The notes below the pieces were generated by a model. That model did no database searches. It was not told where the DNA came from and worked only from the letters and a program-made list of their open reading frames with translations. Of a stretch of 64,000 bases of DNA, positions 24,161 through 34,074 are shown one piece after another. Source of the DNA: Bryobacterales bacterium (GTDB lineage Bacteria > Acidobacteriota > Terriglobia > Bryobacterales > Bryobacteraceae); the NCBI GenBank assembly GCA_020854055.1, contig JADZGD010000118.1, forward strand, positions 62,001 through 126,000. The letters are read 5' to 3'. Each line of letters starts with the position of its first letter. The stretch's first letter is position 1. A program made the translations under genes and the position numbers.

Positions 24161-25010
24161 GTCCAGGCGTCTGGTGATTCGTCCAGGTGCGATTGGAGAT
24201 TGCCTGGTGTCGTTTCCGGCAATCGAGTCGCTCGCGCCGGACGAGGTCTGGATTCGGTCGCCGCTGGTACCACTAGTGCAGTTCTCTCCGCGATGCTCCC
24301 CGCTGTCGGCCACCGGGCTGGACCTGGTGGGGATCCCGAATGTTGATTGGCCACCGGCCCTGCTTGAGCGTTTGAATCAATTCGACTCGATCGTGTCCTG
24401 GTATGGAAGCAACCGGGCGGAATTTCGCGAGGCGGTTGCGCGCCGGCATTTGCCGTTTCACTTCCTGCCGGCGTTACCGCCCGCCGGGGACGGCCGGCAT
24501 GCGGTGGATTTCTACCTCCACCAGACGCTGCCGCTGCGGGTGAATCAGATGGAGGCGGTTCCCCGCATCCCGGTACGGTCGGTTGCGCGCGGCTCCATCG
24601 TGATCCAACCGTTCTCAGGCAGTTCAAAGAAAAATTGGCCGCTCGATCGCTTCCACGAACTGGCCAGGGATTTGCCGTGGCCCGTGGAGTGGTGTTGTTC
24701 GCCCGAGGAGCATCTAGCCGGCGCGAGGCAGTTCGACAGCCTTAAGGAACTGGCGGAGTGGATCGGCGGCGCGAGGTTGTATATCGGCAACGACTCGGGC
24801 ATTTCGCACCTGGCAGCGGCGGTGGGGACACCCACGATTGTACTGTTCGGACCCGCGGATCCCGCCGTCTGGGCGCCGCGCGGACCCTGGGTGCAGGTGG
24901 TGCAGGCTCCCGGTGGACGGGTGGAAGACCTGAAGCCGGACGCCGTCCGGCTTGCAGCAAAATCGTTCCTGCGGTCATGGGCGGAAGGTACAGTACGCCC
25001 GGTATGCTAG
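24150..25010 (+). CDS. Glycosyltransferase family 9 (heptosyltransferase-like)
   Basis: A 286-residue GT9/GT-B protein resembling ADP-heptose:LPS heptosyltransferases. N-terminal RRLVIRPGAIGDCLVSFPA is the family's acceptor-side start; the donor-binding C-terminal half has IVIQPFSGSSKKNWPLDRF, YIGNDSGISHLAAAVGTPT and VLFGPADPAVWAPRG. It is shorter than E. coli RfaC/RfaF (about 320), mainly because the N-terminal domain is compact. It probably adds a sugar to lipopolysaccharide core or a related glycan at the inner face of the membrane. Overlap with the small membrane gene upstream, and the nearby GT39, support a surface-glycan setting. Confidence 0.88.
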   Translation: MRRKSRRLVIRPGAIGDCLVSFPAIESLAPDEVWIRSPLVPLVQFSPRCSPLSATGLDLVGIPNVDWPPALLERLNQFDSIVSWYGSNRAEFREAVARRHLPFHFLPALPPAGDGRHAVDFYLHQTLPLRVNQMEAVPRIPVRSVARGSIVIQPFSGSSKKNWPLDRFHELARDLPWPVEWCCSPEEHLAGARQFDSLKELAEWIGGARLYIGNDSGISHLAAAVGTPTIVLFGPADPAVWAPRGPWVQVVQAPGGRVEDLKPDAVRLAAKSFLRSWAEGTVRPVC

Positions 25011-25023
25011 ACTTCACAATTGG

Positions 25024-26373
25024 ATGCGGGGATTCGTCCTCTTTCTGATCGCCAGCGGAATGATGTGCCAGCCTGGCCGATCGGCGGTGCAAAGCTCTGG
25101 TAAGCGCGTCATTGTAACCATTGCGGGGACGGGTGATGCCGGCTACTCCGGCGATGGCGGGTTGGGCACGGAAGGTGAGATCTGTAATCCTTACGGCGTC
25201 ACTGTCGGCCCGGATGGCGCGCTGTACTTTTGTGAAGTCGGCAATTACTGTGTCCGGCGCCTGGATTTGCGCACCCGGCGGCTTTCCACGGTAGCCGGTG
25301 ACCGCCGCCCGGGCTACACCACGGATCGGGTGCTGGCCACCGATGCTCCGCTGAACGAACCCTACGACGTACAATTCGACCACCTGGGAAATCTTTACCT
25401 GGCTGAGCTGGCGAACAATGTCGTGCGGAAAGTGGACCGTGCCACCGGAGTGATCAGCACTGTGGCCGGCAACGGCACACCAGGTTTCAGCGGTGATGGC
25501 GGGCCGGGGTGGCAGGCACAACTTCGCCAGCCTCACGGCTTGGCGTTCGATCTGCGCGGCGGCCTGTTGATTGCCGACCTGGGCAACGGCCGAATCCGGC
25601 GCATGGATGTGCGGACGGGCATCATCGAGACGATGGCTGGAACGGGGGGGCGGCGGTGGACGCCGGATGGTGGAGTGCTTCCCAACGTCGTGCTGGATGG
25701 TCCGCGGGCGCTGAGTGTCGACCCGGAAGGGAACGTTCTTGTCTCCATGAGGGAAGGCAATGCGATTTACCGGATTGACAGCAAAAGCAACCGCATCTTC
25801 CGTATCGCCGGCAGTGGCCAGCGCGGCTACTCGGGCGATGGCGGGCCGGCTCTCGAGGCACGCTTTGACGGGCCGAAGGGAATTGCCTATGCGGACGACG
25901 GCAGCCTATATGTGGCCGACACGGAGAATAACGTCATTCGCCGCATCGACTTGAAAACCGGCATTATTACCAACGTGGCGGGAACCGGCGAACGGGGAGA
26001 CGGCCCCGATGGAGACCCGCTGCGCTGCAAGCTGGCCCGTCCGCACGCGGTGGATGTGGATCGGGCCGGCAACATCTACATTGCCGATTCGGAGAACGAT
26101 CGGATTCGAATGATCCACGAAGTGTTTCGGCCGGGCGCCCGGCCGCAGCATCATCCTCAGAACCACCGCCTCGCCACGCCAGCGTCCGGCGCAACACTTC
26201 ACCGCGGCTCGCCCGAAGTGATGAAGCCGACCTGTCGGAGGATCAATCCCAACTGGCGGCGGTCGCCCGGTGGCGAGAAGGTGCGGTCTACTCGAATCTC
26301 CACCGTTGCCGGCTCTTCGTTCAAAGTGAGCGGTTCGGCGGTTTCCAGGGTATACAGCCCTTCGCGATCGTAA
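25024..26373 (+). CDS. Exported NHL-repeat beta-propeller protein
   Basis: About 449 residues. The start at 25024 is chosen because a signal peptide (MRGFVLFLIASGMMCQPGRSA) follows; earlier in-frame starts overlap the GT9 gene. Repeats of the type YSGDGG...AQL..P.G(V/L)A...GNLYLADL.N..VRR(V/I)D run from about residue 30 to 365, e.g. NPYGVTVGPDGALYFCE, YVADTENNVIRRID and IYIADSENDRIRMI, giving roughly six blades. The remaining 80 residues after IRMIHE are Arg/Pro/Ser-rich, unlike the propeller; the last 58 codons lie antisense to the 3' end of the GT39 gene and are probably run-through after loss of a stop. NHL propellers usually bind protein or RNA ligands or act as lyases; no catalytic site was identified. 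Confidence 0.8.
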   Translation: MRGFVLFLIASGMMCQPGRSAVQSSGKRVIVTIAGTGDAGYSGDGGLGTEGEICNPYGVTVGPDGALYFCEVGNYCVRRLDLRTRRLSTVAGDRRPGYTTDRVLATDAPLNEPYDVQFDHLGNLYLAELANNVVRKVDRATGVISTVAGNGTPGFSGDGGPGWQAQLRQPHGLAFDLRGGLLIADLGNGRIRRMDVRTGIIETMAGTGGRRWTPDGGVLPNVVLDGPRALSVDPEGNVLVSMREGNAIYRIDSKSNRIFRIAGSGQRGYSGDGGPALEARFDGPKGIAYADDGSLYVADTENNVIRRIDLKTGIITNVAGTGERGDGPDGDPLRCKLARPHAVDVDRAGNIYIADSENDRIRMIHEVFRPGARPQHHPQNHRLATPASGATLHRGSPEVMKPTCRRINPNWRRSPGGEKVRSTRISTVAGSSFKVSGSAVSRVYSPSRS

Positions 26374-28151
26374 GCCGCCCGTGCCACATAGCCGCCGTTA
26401 ACCGACACCGTCACCCGCCGCGCCGGGGACTGAGGCGGAAGATAGAAGCGCACGGCCAGCCGCGAGGGTACGGCGGGTACTTTGAGCAGCAATACGGCAC
26501 GCCCCGCCATCCAACGCCAGGTTCCGTCTTCAAGTTGAAACACACCACTGACGATCTGGTTTTCGGCTTGTGGAGAGTTCATTGGCAGATCCGAGAGCGT
26601 TGGTTTGCGCTCGACCACTGCCGACAGCCGGATCCGGTCGATGGGCGCGTTCACCAGGTCGAAGGGCCGCAGCCCGAAGACCGCCGCCGAGAATGCGGAA
26701 CGGCTGCCGAGTCCGATCAAGCGCACGGGCAGCCAGGATCTGATTTCAGCCGATTGCACCGGCGCCAGGCGGCCGCCGCCGGTGGCGAACGGAACGGGAA
26801 AGGCGAGGTCGCTCGATAACACCATCTCTCCCGGAGCCACGGCCTGGCCCAGGAGCAGCGGAAGACCACCCGCCTGCTCGGCGTAAAATCGGAGGCCGAA
26901 CTCGCTATTGATCCACACACGGCGGTTGCGGATTTGCGGCTCGACGCTTCGAACGAAATCACGATAGGAGTTCCACTGATAGGCGTTGACGGCGGCGAGC
27001 GACACGCCAAGCGCCGCCTGGAGCGCAATACACGCCGTCAGAATCCACTTCGAGATTCGGACTTCGTACAATCGATTCGCGGCCAGGATCGCAACCGGCG
27101 CGGCCAGCGGAAGCAGGTAGCGCGCCGAGCCGGCGAAGAAGACAACCAGCGCGGCGGCGAAATAGACCAGAATCCAGACATGGAGGAATCCGGCCGCGCC
27201 ATGCCGCATTTCGTTCACCACCCAGACCAGCAGTACGACGCCGGCGCCGATCGACGCCCAGCACAACGGGCTGGGATCGGCCACGGCCGCAAGCGCGGCG
27301 ATCGCGGCGGCAAGGCCGTAGCCCCATCGCGGAATCTGGAAAGCCGCCAGCGCCAGCACCGGAAACACGAGCCAGGCCATGTGCCCGGTGAGTGCAACCG
27401 CGTTGCGGAGCTTGTTCGCCAGCGATTGCAGATTGTAGGTTTGGAAATAGCCGGCAAGGATGGTGGCCGGCAGCGCGCCGGAACTCAAGCGTTCGGCCAG
27501 TTGCCAGCCGAAGATGACTACCAGAGGCGCCGCCACCACCGCCCAACCGGCAATCCATTTCCGATCCCGCTGCCACAGATAGAAGCCGAGTATAGGGACG
27601 GCCACCACGGCCTGATAGGCCGAGAGCGCCGCCAGCGCCAGACAAAGCGCGGCAGCGAACAAACTTTTGCGGCCGTGGCGGTCAACGGCGCTCACAAAAA
27701 AGGCGAATGCCGCCATCCAGAATGCCAGCAGAGGCAGATCGGACTCAAACGAAGTGCCGTTCACCACAAACGCCGGAACAAACAGAAACAGCAGTGCCGC
27801 CAGTGCCGGTTGCCGGGCAAAGCGGCGGGCGAGACTCCACATCGCGATCACGGCAATGACGGAGAGAACCAGATAGGCCAGGTGGAATGGGATTTCGCGC
27901 ACCCCATCAAACATCGCCAGCAGACCCGCCAGAATCCAACTGTCAAGCGGCGGGTGTGGATGCCCGCGCATATCCACCTGCTGGCCGAGGAAAGCGTAGC
28001 GGGCATGAGTTGGATGCAGCGGGTCGATTTGAGCGTGTTCGGCGCCGAACAGATAGTAGAGGTCGTCACCCTGAACCGCAAGGTTCAGAAAAGGCAGGCG
28101 CAGCAGGATGGCGAGCGCCACCAGGAGCAGCAGTTGCCGGCGAGGCGGCAT
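26199..28151 (-). CDS. GT39-type polytopic glycosyltransferase (ArnT/PMT-like)
   Basis: A 650-residue membrane protein with about eleven hydrophobic segments and a soluble C-terminal part (about 480-650). The first loop carries GDDLYYLFGAEHAQ, placing paired Asp where the family has its catalytic acid motif, followed by the typical HPPLDSWILAGLL. GT39/GT83 enzymes move a sugar from a polyprenyl-phosphate donor to protein, lipid A or glycan on the periplasmic side. The acceptor here is unknown. The ATG follows a GTGAGG ribosome site 6 bases behind gcvPB, so the gene seems attached to the glycine cleavage operon. Its 3' end overlaps the NHL gene by 175 bases. Confidence 0.85.
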   Translation of the reverse strand: MPPRRQLLLLVALAILLRLPFLNLAVQGDDLYYLFGAEHAQIDPLHPTHARYAFLGQQVDMRGHPHPPLDSWILAGLLAMFDGVREIPFHLAYLVLSVIAVIAMWSLARRFARQPALAALLFLFVPAFVVNGTSFESDLPLLAFWMAAFAFFVSAVDRHGRKSLFAAALCLALAALSAYQAVVAVPILGFYLWQRDRKWIAGWAVVAAPLVVIFGWQLAERLSSGALPATILAGYFQTYNLQSLANKLRNAVALTGHMAWLVFPVLALAAFQIPRWGYGLAAAIAALAAVADPSPLCWASIGAGVVLLVWVVNEMRHGAAGFLHVWILVYFAAALVVFFAGSARYLLPLAAPVAILAANRLYEVRISKWILTACIALQAALGVSLAAVNAYQWNSYRDFVRSVEPQIRNRRVWINSEFGLRFYAEQAGGLPLLLGQAVAPGEMVLSSDLAFPVPFATGGGRLAPVQSAEIRSWLPVRLIGLGSRSAFSAAVFGLRPFDLVNAPIDRIRLSAVVERKPTLSDLPMNSPQAENQIVSGVFQLEDGTWRWMAGRAVLLLKVPAVPSRLAVRFYLPPQSPARRVTVSVNGGYVARAAYDREGLYTLETAEPLTLNEEPATVEIRVDRTFSPPGDRRQLGLILRQVGFITSGEPR

Positions 28152-28157
28152 CGATCC

Positions 28158-29636
28158 TCACTTCCGCTGCCAGCGGAGGACTGGCTTGCGGGCCGCCAGG
28201 ACTTCATCCACGCGGCCAATGCGGGTGTTGTGGGGAGCGGTGCGAACCAGTTGCGGATCGGACTCGGCCTCGGCGGCGATGGAGATCATGGCGTCAATAA
28301 AGAGATCGAGTTCGAGCTTGCTCTCCGTTTCCGTGGGTTCGATCATCAACGCGCCATGGACGATCATCGGAAAGCTCACCGTGTAGGGATGGAAGCCGTA
28401 GTCGATAAGGCGCTTCGCCAGATCGCCGGTTCGCACGCCTAACTTCGCCTGGCGCTCGTCGGAGAAGACCACTTCGTGCATGGTGGGCTCTTTGTGCGGA
28501 AGTTCGAAGTAGGGCTCCAGGCGCTTGCGGATGTAGTTAGCATTCAGCACCGCATCACCGGTGGCGTTGGGCAGGCCGTCTCCGCCGTGCGCCAGGATGT
28601 AGGCCAGTGCGCGAACCAGTACGCCGAAGTTACCGTAAAAGGCCCGGACCTTTCCGATCGAAGAGGGCAGATCGTAGTTCCAGGCAAGCGTGTCCGCCTC
28701 GCGGCGCAAACGCGGAACGGGCAGAAACGGTTCCAGGTGCTTCTTCACGGCAACCGGACCGGAACCAGGGCCGCCGCCGCCATGCGGGGTGGAGAAAGTC
28801 TTGTGCAGGTTCAGGTGCATCACGTCCACGCCGAAGTCGCCGGGACGGGCGATGCCTACCAGGGCGTTCATGTTGGCTCCATCCATGTAGAGCATCGTGC
28901 CCTTGGCGTGAAGGATCTCCGCAATCCGGATGATGTTGCTCTCAAAAACACCCAGCGTGTTCGGATTGGTAATCATCAACGCGGCCACTTCATCGGTGAC
29001 CAGGCTCTCCAACGTCTCCAGGTCCACCATGCCCCGGTTGTCGGACTTGATGTCCTGGACCGTGTAACCGGCCATGGCGGCGGTGGCGGGGTTGGTGCCG
29101 TGGGCAGAATCGGGAACCAGGATGCGTTTGCGCGGGTTGCCGCGGCTTTCGAGCAGCGCCCGCACCAGTAGTATGCCGGTCAACTCGCCGTGCGCGCCGG
29201 CCGCCGGTTGCAGCGTAACCGCGTCCATGCCGGTGATCTCGGTCAGGGCATCTTCGAGCGCGGCCATCACTCGCATGCCGCCCTGGGCCAGGGCTTCCGG
29301 TTGATAGGGATGGGCCCAGGCCAGGCCGTCGATGCCGGCTACCCGTTCGTTAACCCGCGGATTGTACTTCATGGTGCAGGATCCGAGCGGATAGAGGCCG
29401 AGATCGATGGCATAGTTCCAGGTGGAAAGGCGTGTGAAGTGGCGAATGGCCTCCACCTCACTCACTTCGGGAAGGTCTTCAATGGAGTCACGGAGGTTGG
29501 CCGCGCCCAGAACTTGCTCCGGGTCGACGGCTGGAACGTCGAGCGGAGGCAACTGATAGCCATTCTTGCCCGCCGAACTGCGCTCAAACAGCAGCGGCTC
29601 GTTCTGGTTGACATGGGTGGAGGCTTTTTGAATCAT
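28158..29636 (-). CDS. gcvPB: Glycine dehydrogenase (decarboxylating) subunit 2
   Basis: Half of the split P-protein, which decarboxylates glycine and passes the aminomethyl group to lipoyl GcvH. The start at 29636 overlaps the gcvPA stop (ATGA) and gives 492 residues; the frame extends upstream but those codons belong to gcvPA. PLP-binding block [20 protein letters not shown] carries the Schiff-base Lys; [27 protein letters not shown] and [14 protein letters not shown] are family signatures. The C-terminal domain keeps [20 protein letters not shown]. It is fourth in gcvT-gcvH-gcvPA-gcvPB. Confidence 0.96.
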   Translation of the reverse strand: MIQKASTHVNQNEPLLFERSSAGKNGYQLPPLDVPAVDPEQVLGAANLRDSIEDLPEVSEVEAIRHFTRLSTWNYAIDLGLYPLGSCTMKYNPRVNERVAGIDGLAWAHPYQPEALAQGGMRVMAALEDALTEITGMDAVTLQPAAGAHGELTGILLVRALLESRGNPRKRILVPDSAHGTNPATAAMAGYTVQDIKSDNRGMVDLETLESLVTDEVAALMITNPNTLGVFESNIIRIAEILHAKGTMLYMDGANMNALVGIARPGDFGVDVMHLNLHKTFSTPHGGGGPGSGPVAVKKHLEPFLPVPRLRREADTLAWNYDLPSSIGKVRAFYGNFGVLVRALAYILAHGGDGLPNATGDAVLNANYIRKRLEPYFELPHKEPTMHEVVFSDERQAKLGVRTGDLAKRLIDYGFHPYTVSFPMIVHGALMIEPTETESKLELDLFIDAMISIAAEAESDPQLVRTAPHNTRIGRVDEVLAARKPVLRWQRK

Positions 29637-30949
29637 CCGAGCAGCGCCTCTCTCGCTACGTCCATCGACTCTTTCCGGTTCATTTCGGTAGCGCACAGCA
29701 ACAGGCAATCGGCCAGGTCCGGATAGAAGCGATCCAACTCCAGGCCGCCGATAATCTTGCGTTCCAGCAATCTCCGGTTGACAGCCGCGGGCGAGGAAAT
29801 CTTCGGCCGGACAACGAACTCATTGAAAAACGGGCCGCCGAAGGCGAGCGGCAAATCCTTTGCCAGGTAGTGGGCCTTGGACAGATTCTGCACGGCCAGT
29901 TCGCGCAATCCCTGTTTGCCGTAGACCGTCATGAAGACGGTGGCCATCAGCGCGATCAGTGCCTGGTTGGTGCAGATGTTGGAGGTGGCCTTTTCACGGC
30001 GGATATGCTGTTCGCGCGTGGCCAGGGTGAGGCAATAGGCGCGGCGGCCGGACGAATCCACCGTCTCTCCCACCAGACGGCCGGGAATCTGCCGCATATA
30101 CTTTTCCCGGGTGGCGATGACACCTGCAAACGGCCCGCCGTAGCTGGGAGAGATGGCAAACGATTGCAACTCTCCGGCCACGATGTCGGCATCGGCTGGC
30201 GGCGTGAGAATGCCCAGCGAAACGGCTTCGGCGAAGACGAAGATCAGCAGTGCGCCCCGCGAATGAGCCAGTTCGGCGGCACGCTTGACGTCTTCCACAA
30301 CTCCAAAAAAATTCGGCGATTGAATAATGACGGCGGCCGTCGTGCCGTCGAGTTTCCGCTCCAGGTCTTCGAGATCGATTGTGCCGGCCGCACGGTGATA
30401 AGCGAATTCGTCTACCGGGATGGATTGCCGGCGCAGCATGGTGGCAAGTACCTGCCGGTATTCGGGATGCAGCGCGCGGGAAACCAGAACACGCTCCCGC
30501 CGCGTGATGCGTACCGCCATCATGGCTGCCTCCGGAACCGCCGTCGAGCCGTCGTACATGGAGGCATTGGCTACCTCCATGCCCGTAAGCTGGCAGATCA
30601 TCGTCTGAAATTCGAAGATCGCCATCAACGTTCCCTGCGAGATCTCGGCCTGGTAGGGGGTGTAGGAGGTGAGGAACTCGCCCCGGGACACCACGGTATC
30701 CACCAACACCGGCCGGAAGTGCGAGTAGACACCGGCGCCCAGAAACGAGACATAGCCCTCGCCGTTTTCGGCTCCCCGCGCGCGGAAGTAATCGATGATT
30801 TCGTACTCGGACTGACCGGGCGCCAGCGCCAGAGGTTGACGAATCCGCACCTGTTCCGGGAGATTGGCGAAAAGCTCCTCGATCGATTCGACTCCGCAAG
30901 CGGAGAGCATCTGGCGGCGTTCCGCGCTCGACTTCGGTAAATATCGCAA
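29633..30949 (-). CDS. gcvPA: Glycine dehydrogenase (decarboxylating) subunit 1
   Basis: The other half of the split P-protein, 438 residues. The start is TTG at 30949 with AGGA about 9 bases upstream; [20 protein letters not shown] is the expected N-terminus. Family blocks include [53 protein letters not shown] and [20 protein letters not shown]. This subunit lacks the PLP lysine, which lies in subunit 2. Separated from gcvH by about 40 bases and overlapping gcvPB by 4, so stoichiometric expression is likely. Confidence 0.96.
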   Translation of the reverse strand: MRYLPKSSAERRQMLSACGVESIEELFANLPEQVRIRQPLALAPGQSEYEIIDYFRARGAENGEGYVSFLGAGVYSHFRPVLVDTVVSRGEFLTSYTPYQAEISQGTLMAIFEFQTMICQLTGMEVANASMYDGSTAVPEAAMMAVRITRRERVLVSRALHPEYRQVLATMLRRQSIPVDEFAYHRAAGTIDLEDLERKLDGTTAAVIIQSPNFFGVVEDVKRAAELAHSRGALLIFVFAEAVSLGILTPPADADIVAGELQSFAISPSYGGPFAGVIATREKYMRQIPGRLVGETVDSSGRRAYCLTLATREQHIRREKATSNICTNQALIALMATVFMTVYGKQGLRELAVQNLSKAHYLAKDLPLAFGGPFFNEFVVRPKISSPAAVNRRLLERKIIGGLELDRFYPDLADCLLLCATEMNRKESMDVAREALLG

Positions 30950-30989
30950 TGAATTTATCCTGCCGGGAACGTGTTTGGAACGGGCCGCG

Positions 30990-31373
30990 TCAGGCCTCGG
31001 CTCCTATATATTCCTGATACTGTCCGGCGGTCAGCAGTTCACTCAGTTCAGCGGGGTTACTCAAGCGGATCTTTACCAGCCAGGCGGCGCCGTGGGGATC
31101 TTCGTTCAGTTTCTCCGGTGCGTCGGCAAGAATCGGATTCACCTCCAGCACTTCTCCGGAAACGGGCGAATAAATGTCGGAGACGGCTTTTACCGACTCG
31201 ACCGAACCGAGCGATTTTCCCCGCTCGACCGTGGCTTCCGGCTTGGGAAGATCGACGTAGACGATATCGCCCAACTCGCTTTGTGCGTGAAAGGTGATGC
31301 CGACGGTGGCCACGTCAGCTTCGACGTTGACCCATTCATGTTCCTTCGTGTATCGGAAATTGTCAGGGTACAT
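30990..31373 (-). CDS. gcvH: Glycine cleavage system H protein
   Basis: Lipoyl carrier of the glycine cleavage complex, 127 residues. It starts [19 protein letters not shown], five bases after the gcvT stop; a longer upstream frame lacks homology. The lipoylation site is Lys62 in [11 protein letters not shown], followed by [14 protein letters not shown] and the conserved [14 protein letters not shown]. Length and motif spacing are normal. No lipoyl synthase or transferase gene is nearby. Confidence 0.97.
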   Translation of the reverse strand: MYPDNFRYTKEHEWVNVEADVATVGITFHAQSELGDIVYVDLPKPEATVERGKSLGSVESVKAVSDIYSPVSGEVLEVNPILADAPEKLNEDPHGAAWLVKIRLSNPAELSELLTAGQYQEYIGAEA

Positions 31374-31377
31374 TGTG

Positions 31378-32478
31378 TTATTTCGCTCGCTTATAAAAAG
31401 GAGTAGGAACGGTCTCCGCCTCCACGGGCCTGTCCCGAACCAATACTTCAATTTTCCGTCCTGGCGTAGCCAGGTCAGCCGGCAGATAACAGAGGCCGAT
31501 ATTTCGGTTCAGCGCCGGCGACGGCCCGCCGCTGGTTACCCATCCCGCGGGGCGGCCATCCACCAGGATCTCATATCCGTCACGCGCGATTCCCCGCCCG
31601 CGCATCTCGAACCCGGCCAGACGGCGGCGCATGCCTGCCTGCTTCCGCCTGAGTAGCGCATCCCGTCCGGTAAAGGACTTGTCCAGCTTTACAATCCAGC
31701 CCAGACCGGCCTCATACGGAGTGGTGGAGGCGTCAATCTCGTGGCCGTAGAGCGCCATCGCCGATTCGAGCCGCAAAGTGTTGCGGGCGCCCAGGCCGCA
31801 GGGCCGGATACCGCACTCTTCACCAGCCGCAAGAATCTCCTTCCACAAACGGACGGATTCGGCAGGCGCGAGATAAATCTCGAAGCCGTCCTCACCGGTA
31901 TAACCGGTGCGGGCGATTCGTGCCGGGGCGCTGCTCACCTCGCCGTCGCGGAAGTGATAGTAGCGGATGGCGGCAAGATCCACCGGCGTCAATTTCTGAA
32001 GCACTTCGAGCGCGCGCGGACCCTGAATGGCCAATTGGGCATAGCGCTCGCCGGCGAAATCCACGTCGGCGCGGAAGTGGTTCTGCGCGCGGATGTGCTC
32101 GAAATCCTTCTCCTGGTTGGAGGCGTTCACACAGAGGAAAAAGTGAGTACTGGAGACGCGGTGAACCAGGATGTCGTCCACGAAGCCGCCATGTTCGTAC
32201 AGCAGCCCGGCGTATTGGATCTGCCCGTCGGCCAGTTTCGCGGCGGTATTGGTGGATACCAGTTCGACCAGCGCCAGAGCTTCGGAGCCGCGGATCTCGA
32301 TCTCGCCCATGTGGCTGACATCGAAGAGGCCCACCGACGTACGAACGGCCTTGTGTTCTTCGAGGATGCCGGAATATTGCACCGGCATGTCCCAACCGCC
32401 GAAATCGACCATTCGAGCCCCGTGGGAGCGATGGATGGCGTTTAGCGGCGTGGCCTTCAACGGGGAGGACATGACCAT
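31378..32478 (-). CDS. gcvT: Aminomethyltransferase (glycine cleavage T protein)
   Basis: Transfers the one-carbon unit from H-protein to tetrahydrofolate, releasing ammonia; 366 residues. The ATG at 32478 is preferred because GAGG lies 6 bases upstream; ATG 32472 is also possible. Motifs: SHGARMVDFGGWDMPVQY, SVGLFDVSHMGEIEIRG, TRTGYTGEDGFEIY-type block (RTGYTGEDGFEIYLAP) with folate contacts, and CGLGARNTLRLESAMALYG. First gene of the gcv operon, with a promoter immediately upstream. No glycine riboswitch was seen in the 185 bases before it. Confidence 0.97.
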   Translation of the reverse strand: MVMSSPLKATPLNAIHRSHGARMVDFGGWDMPVQYSGILEEHKAVRTSVGLFDVSHMGEIEIRGSEALALVELVSTNTAAKLADGQIQYAGLLYEHGGFVDDILVHRVSSTHFFLCVNASNQEKDFEHIRAQNHFRADVDFAGERYAQLAIQGPRALEVLQKLTPVDLAAIRYYHFRDGEVSSAPARIARTGYTGEDGFEIYLAPAESVRLWKEILAAGEECGIRPCGLGARNTLRLESAMALYGHEIDASTTPYEAGLGWIVKLDKSFTGRDALLRRKQAGMRRRLAGFEMRGRGIARDGYEILVDGRPAGWVTSGGPSPALNRNIGLCYLPADLATPGRKIEVLVRDRPVEAETVPTPFYKRAK

Positions 32479-32489
32479 GGGAAACCTCA

Positions 32490-32518
32490 ATCTAACAAGC
32501 GTTTGGAAAGGGTGTCAA
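32490..32518 (-). promoter_or_regulatory. Predicted promoter of the gcv operon
   Basis: Minus-strand TTGACA (32518-32513), a perfect -35, is followed after 17 bases by TTAGAT (32495-32490). The -10 ends only about 11 bases before the gcvT ATG, so the leader would be very short and would barely contain the GAGG ribosome site. Confidence 0.5.
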
Positions 32519-32675
32519 ACGGCTGCCGGGTGCTTGAGTACCGGCGCCGGCGCAGGCGGCCACGATGCGGTGGCGCGGACCGGTTACCGTCCTGGCATCT
32601 GCCGGCAGTTACAGAGCCGCGGCAATTAGGGAGCGGCTGTGGACCGGCCTTTTCGACAAGCTCTTAGGTGAGAGA

Positions 32676-33794
32676 TTAGTGCTTCGGCCCGAAGTAAGCT
32701 ATCAGCCCAATCAGCACGGTACTTTGACTCATGGCGTTGCCTCGTTCGTTGCCGCGGTCAAAGAACGGCTTATCTGACCAGTCCCGGCGGTATTCCGCTC
32801 TTGTAAGAAAACATTTGGCCACCTTCCACTCAGCCGTCATGGTGAACTCCTTCAAGGTTTGCGCCGTGCCGGTAATGAAGCCTTGCGCATCCCGGTAGAG
32901 CTCGACGCGGGGGGTTAGCGAGAACCAGCGGTTGAACGCGTAGCGATGGGCCAAGGCGATGCCGTAAAAGTCGCGGTCCTGTCCGTTGTTGACCTTGTCC
33001 ACGCCATAGTCGAAGTTGACGTAAAGGGCGGACTTCGCGCTTGGAGCCACGGTAACAACCGTATCCCAGAAGTACCGGTTCCCTTCGTTGGTGCCAGACT
33101 TCTCGGGACCCGCATAGAAAGCGTTTGTCCATGAGATGTTTTTTCCGGTCATGGAAGTAGTGAATCCCAGTGTCTTGCCACTATTGTTGTCACTCACATT
33201 ATTCCAGCCATTTACCACCTGTAGCCCGGCGGTAAACCAACCGGTAAGCGGTCTTGAGACACGGGCGCCGAAGTGATAGTACGGTGCCGTGGCATAGAGA
33301 TACGATCGCGAATAATTCCAATTCAGGTAAGACTCGGTCACCTCGGCTCCGGCACTGGTGTAGAACTTGCCGAAGTCGAACTGGAGGCCACCCCAGCGGT
33401 TTGGTTTCACACTGGCGTAGACCTGAGCGAGGTTATCGAGCAGGTTTCGTCCCCGGACGACGGGCTCCGCGGCATGCATGACATCGAAGGCGCGGCCGAA
33501 CCCCAGGTCCACGCGGAAACCGATTGGATCGGGATCGTGCTTCAAGGTCAATTCGGCCATGTTCAGGCTAATCGAACCGGCGCGATCGTCGAAGTTCCGG
33601 AGGCTGTTGACGCCTGAGGCCGGATGATTGAAATTGAGAGAGTAATATCCATCGATTGTTCCGCTAAAATCGACGGGGCCGATGGACCAGTCCTTCGGAG
33701 TTGGTTGGCTCTGAGCGTCTAGCGGGCCTTGTGTCTGGGCAGCGGCCATCGACACGGTAAACAGGACGACAAAGAGGTCTCTCTTAAGAGCCAT
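32676..33794 (-). CDS. Outer-membrane beta-barrel porin (OmpL/BBP2-like)
   Basis: A 372-residue protein; start at 33794 is fixed by AGGAGG upstream and a signal peptide (MALKRDLFVVLFTVSMAAAQ). The mature protein has many alternating-pattern beta strands and family-like stretches DFSGTIDGYYSLNFN, ISLNMAELTLKHDPDP, GFRVDLGFGRAFD and FGKFYTSAGAEVTES, matching the putative beta-barrel porin-2 family. The last strand ends STVLIGLIAYFGPKH. It is divergent from amt (about 280 bases between starts); in Acidobacteria such porins are often found beside ammonium transporters, so a shared nitrogen signal is plausible. Confidence 0.85.
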   Translation of the reverse strand: MALKRDLFVVLFTVSMAAAQTQGPLDAQSQPTPKDWSIGPVDFSGTIDGYYSLNFNHPASGVNSLRNFDDRAGSISLNMAELTLKHDPDPIGFRVDLGFGRAFDVMHAAEPVVRGRNLLDNLAQVYASVKPNRWGGLQFDFGKFYTSAGAEVTESYLNWNYSRSYLYATAPYYHFGARVSRPLTGWFTAGLQVVNGWNNVSDNNSGKTLGFTTSMTGKNISWTNAFYAGPEKSGTNEGNRYFWDTVVTVAPSAKSALYVNFDYGVDKVNNGQDRDFYGIALAHRYAFNRWFSLTPRVELYRDAQGFITGTAQTLKEFTMTAEWKVAKCFLTRAEYRRDWSDKPFFDRGNERGNAMSQSTVLIGLIAYFGPKH

Positions 33795-34074
33795 TGACTT
33801 GCCACCTCCTGGCTTTGAGTTTCTTGACCCGCGCCGATGGAACGGGACTGAAACCAAACTGTATGCGGTGTACGGCCGCAAAAGCCAATCAAAAGTTTCG
33901 ATAGGGATGATCGAGAGGCCGGCTGCAACTAAAAAGGGACAAAGAATCAGTAAGTTACTTGTTGGCGATAGAAATTCCGAATCCGCCCGATAGAAAAGAT
34001 TTTCTTGTTTGAATCGGCGGAGCAGAGCATTCTGGGACTGTTACTGTTCTATCTCCGGGCTGGAGGAGTGCCGA

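Noticed and set aside
26934..28442. A 502-codon open frame antisense to the GT39 gene
   Set aside because: Arg/Gln/His-rich composition with no recognisable domain; it mirrors the GC-rich membrane gene on the other strand.
32519..32675. Possible glycine riboswitch ahead of gcvT
   Set aside because: No tandem-aptamer consensus was found and the promoter lies right at the ATG, leaving no room for a leader.
33795..34074. Sigma-54 promoter between the porin and amt genes
   Set aside because: GG and GC elements with the required 10-base spacing were not found; the nearest match is two bases too long.
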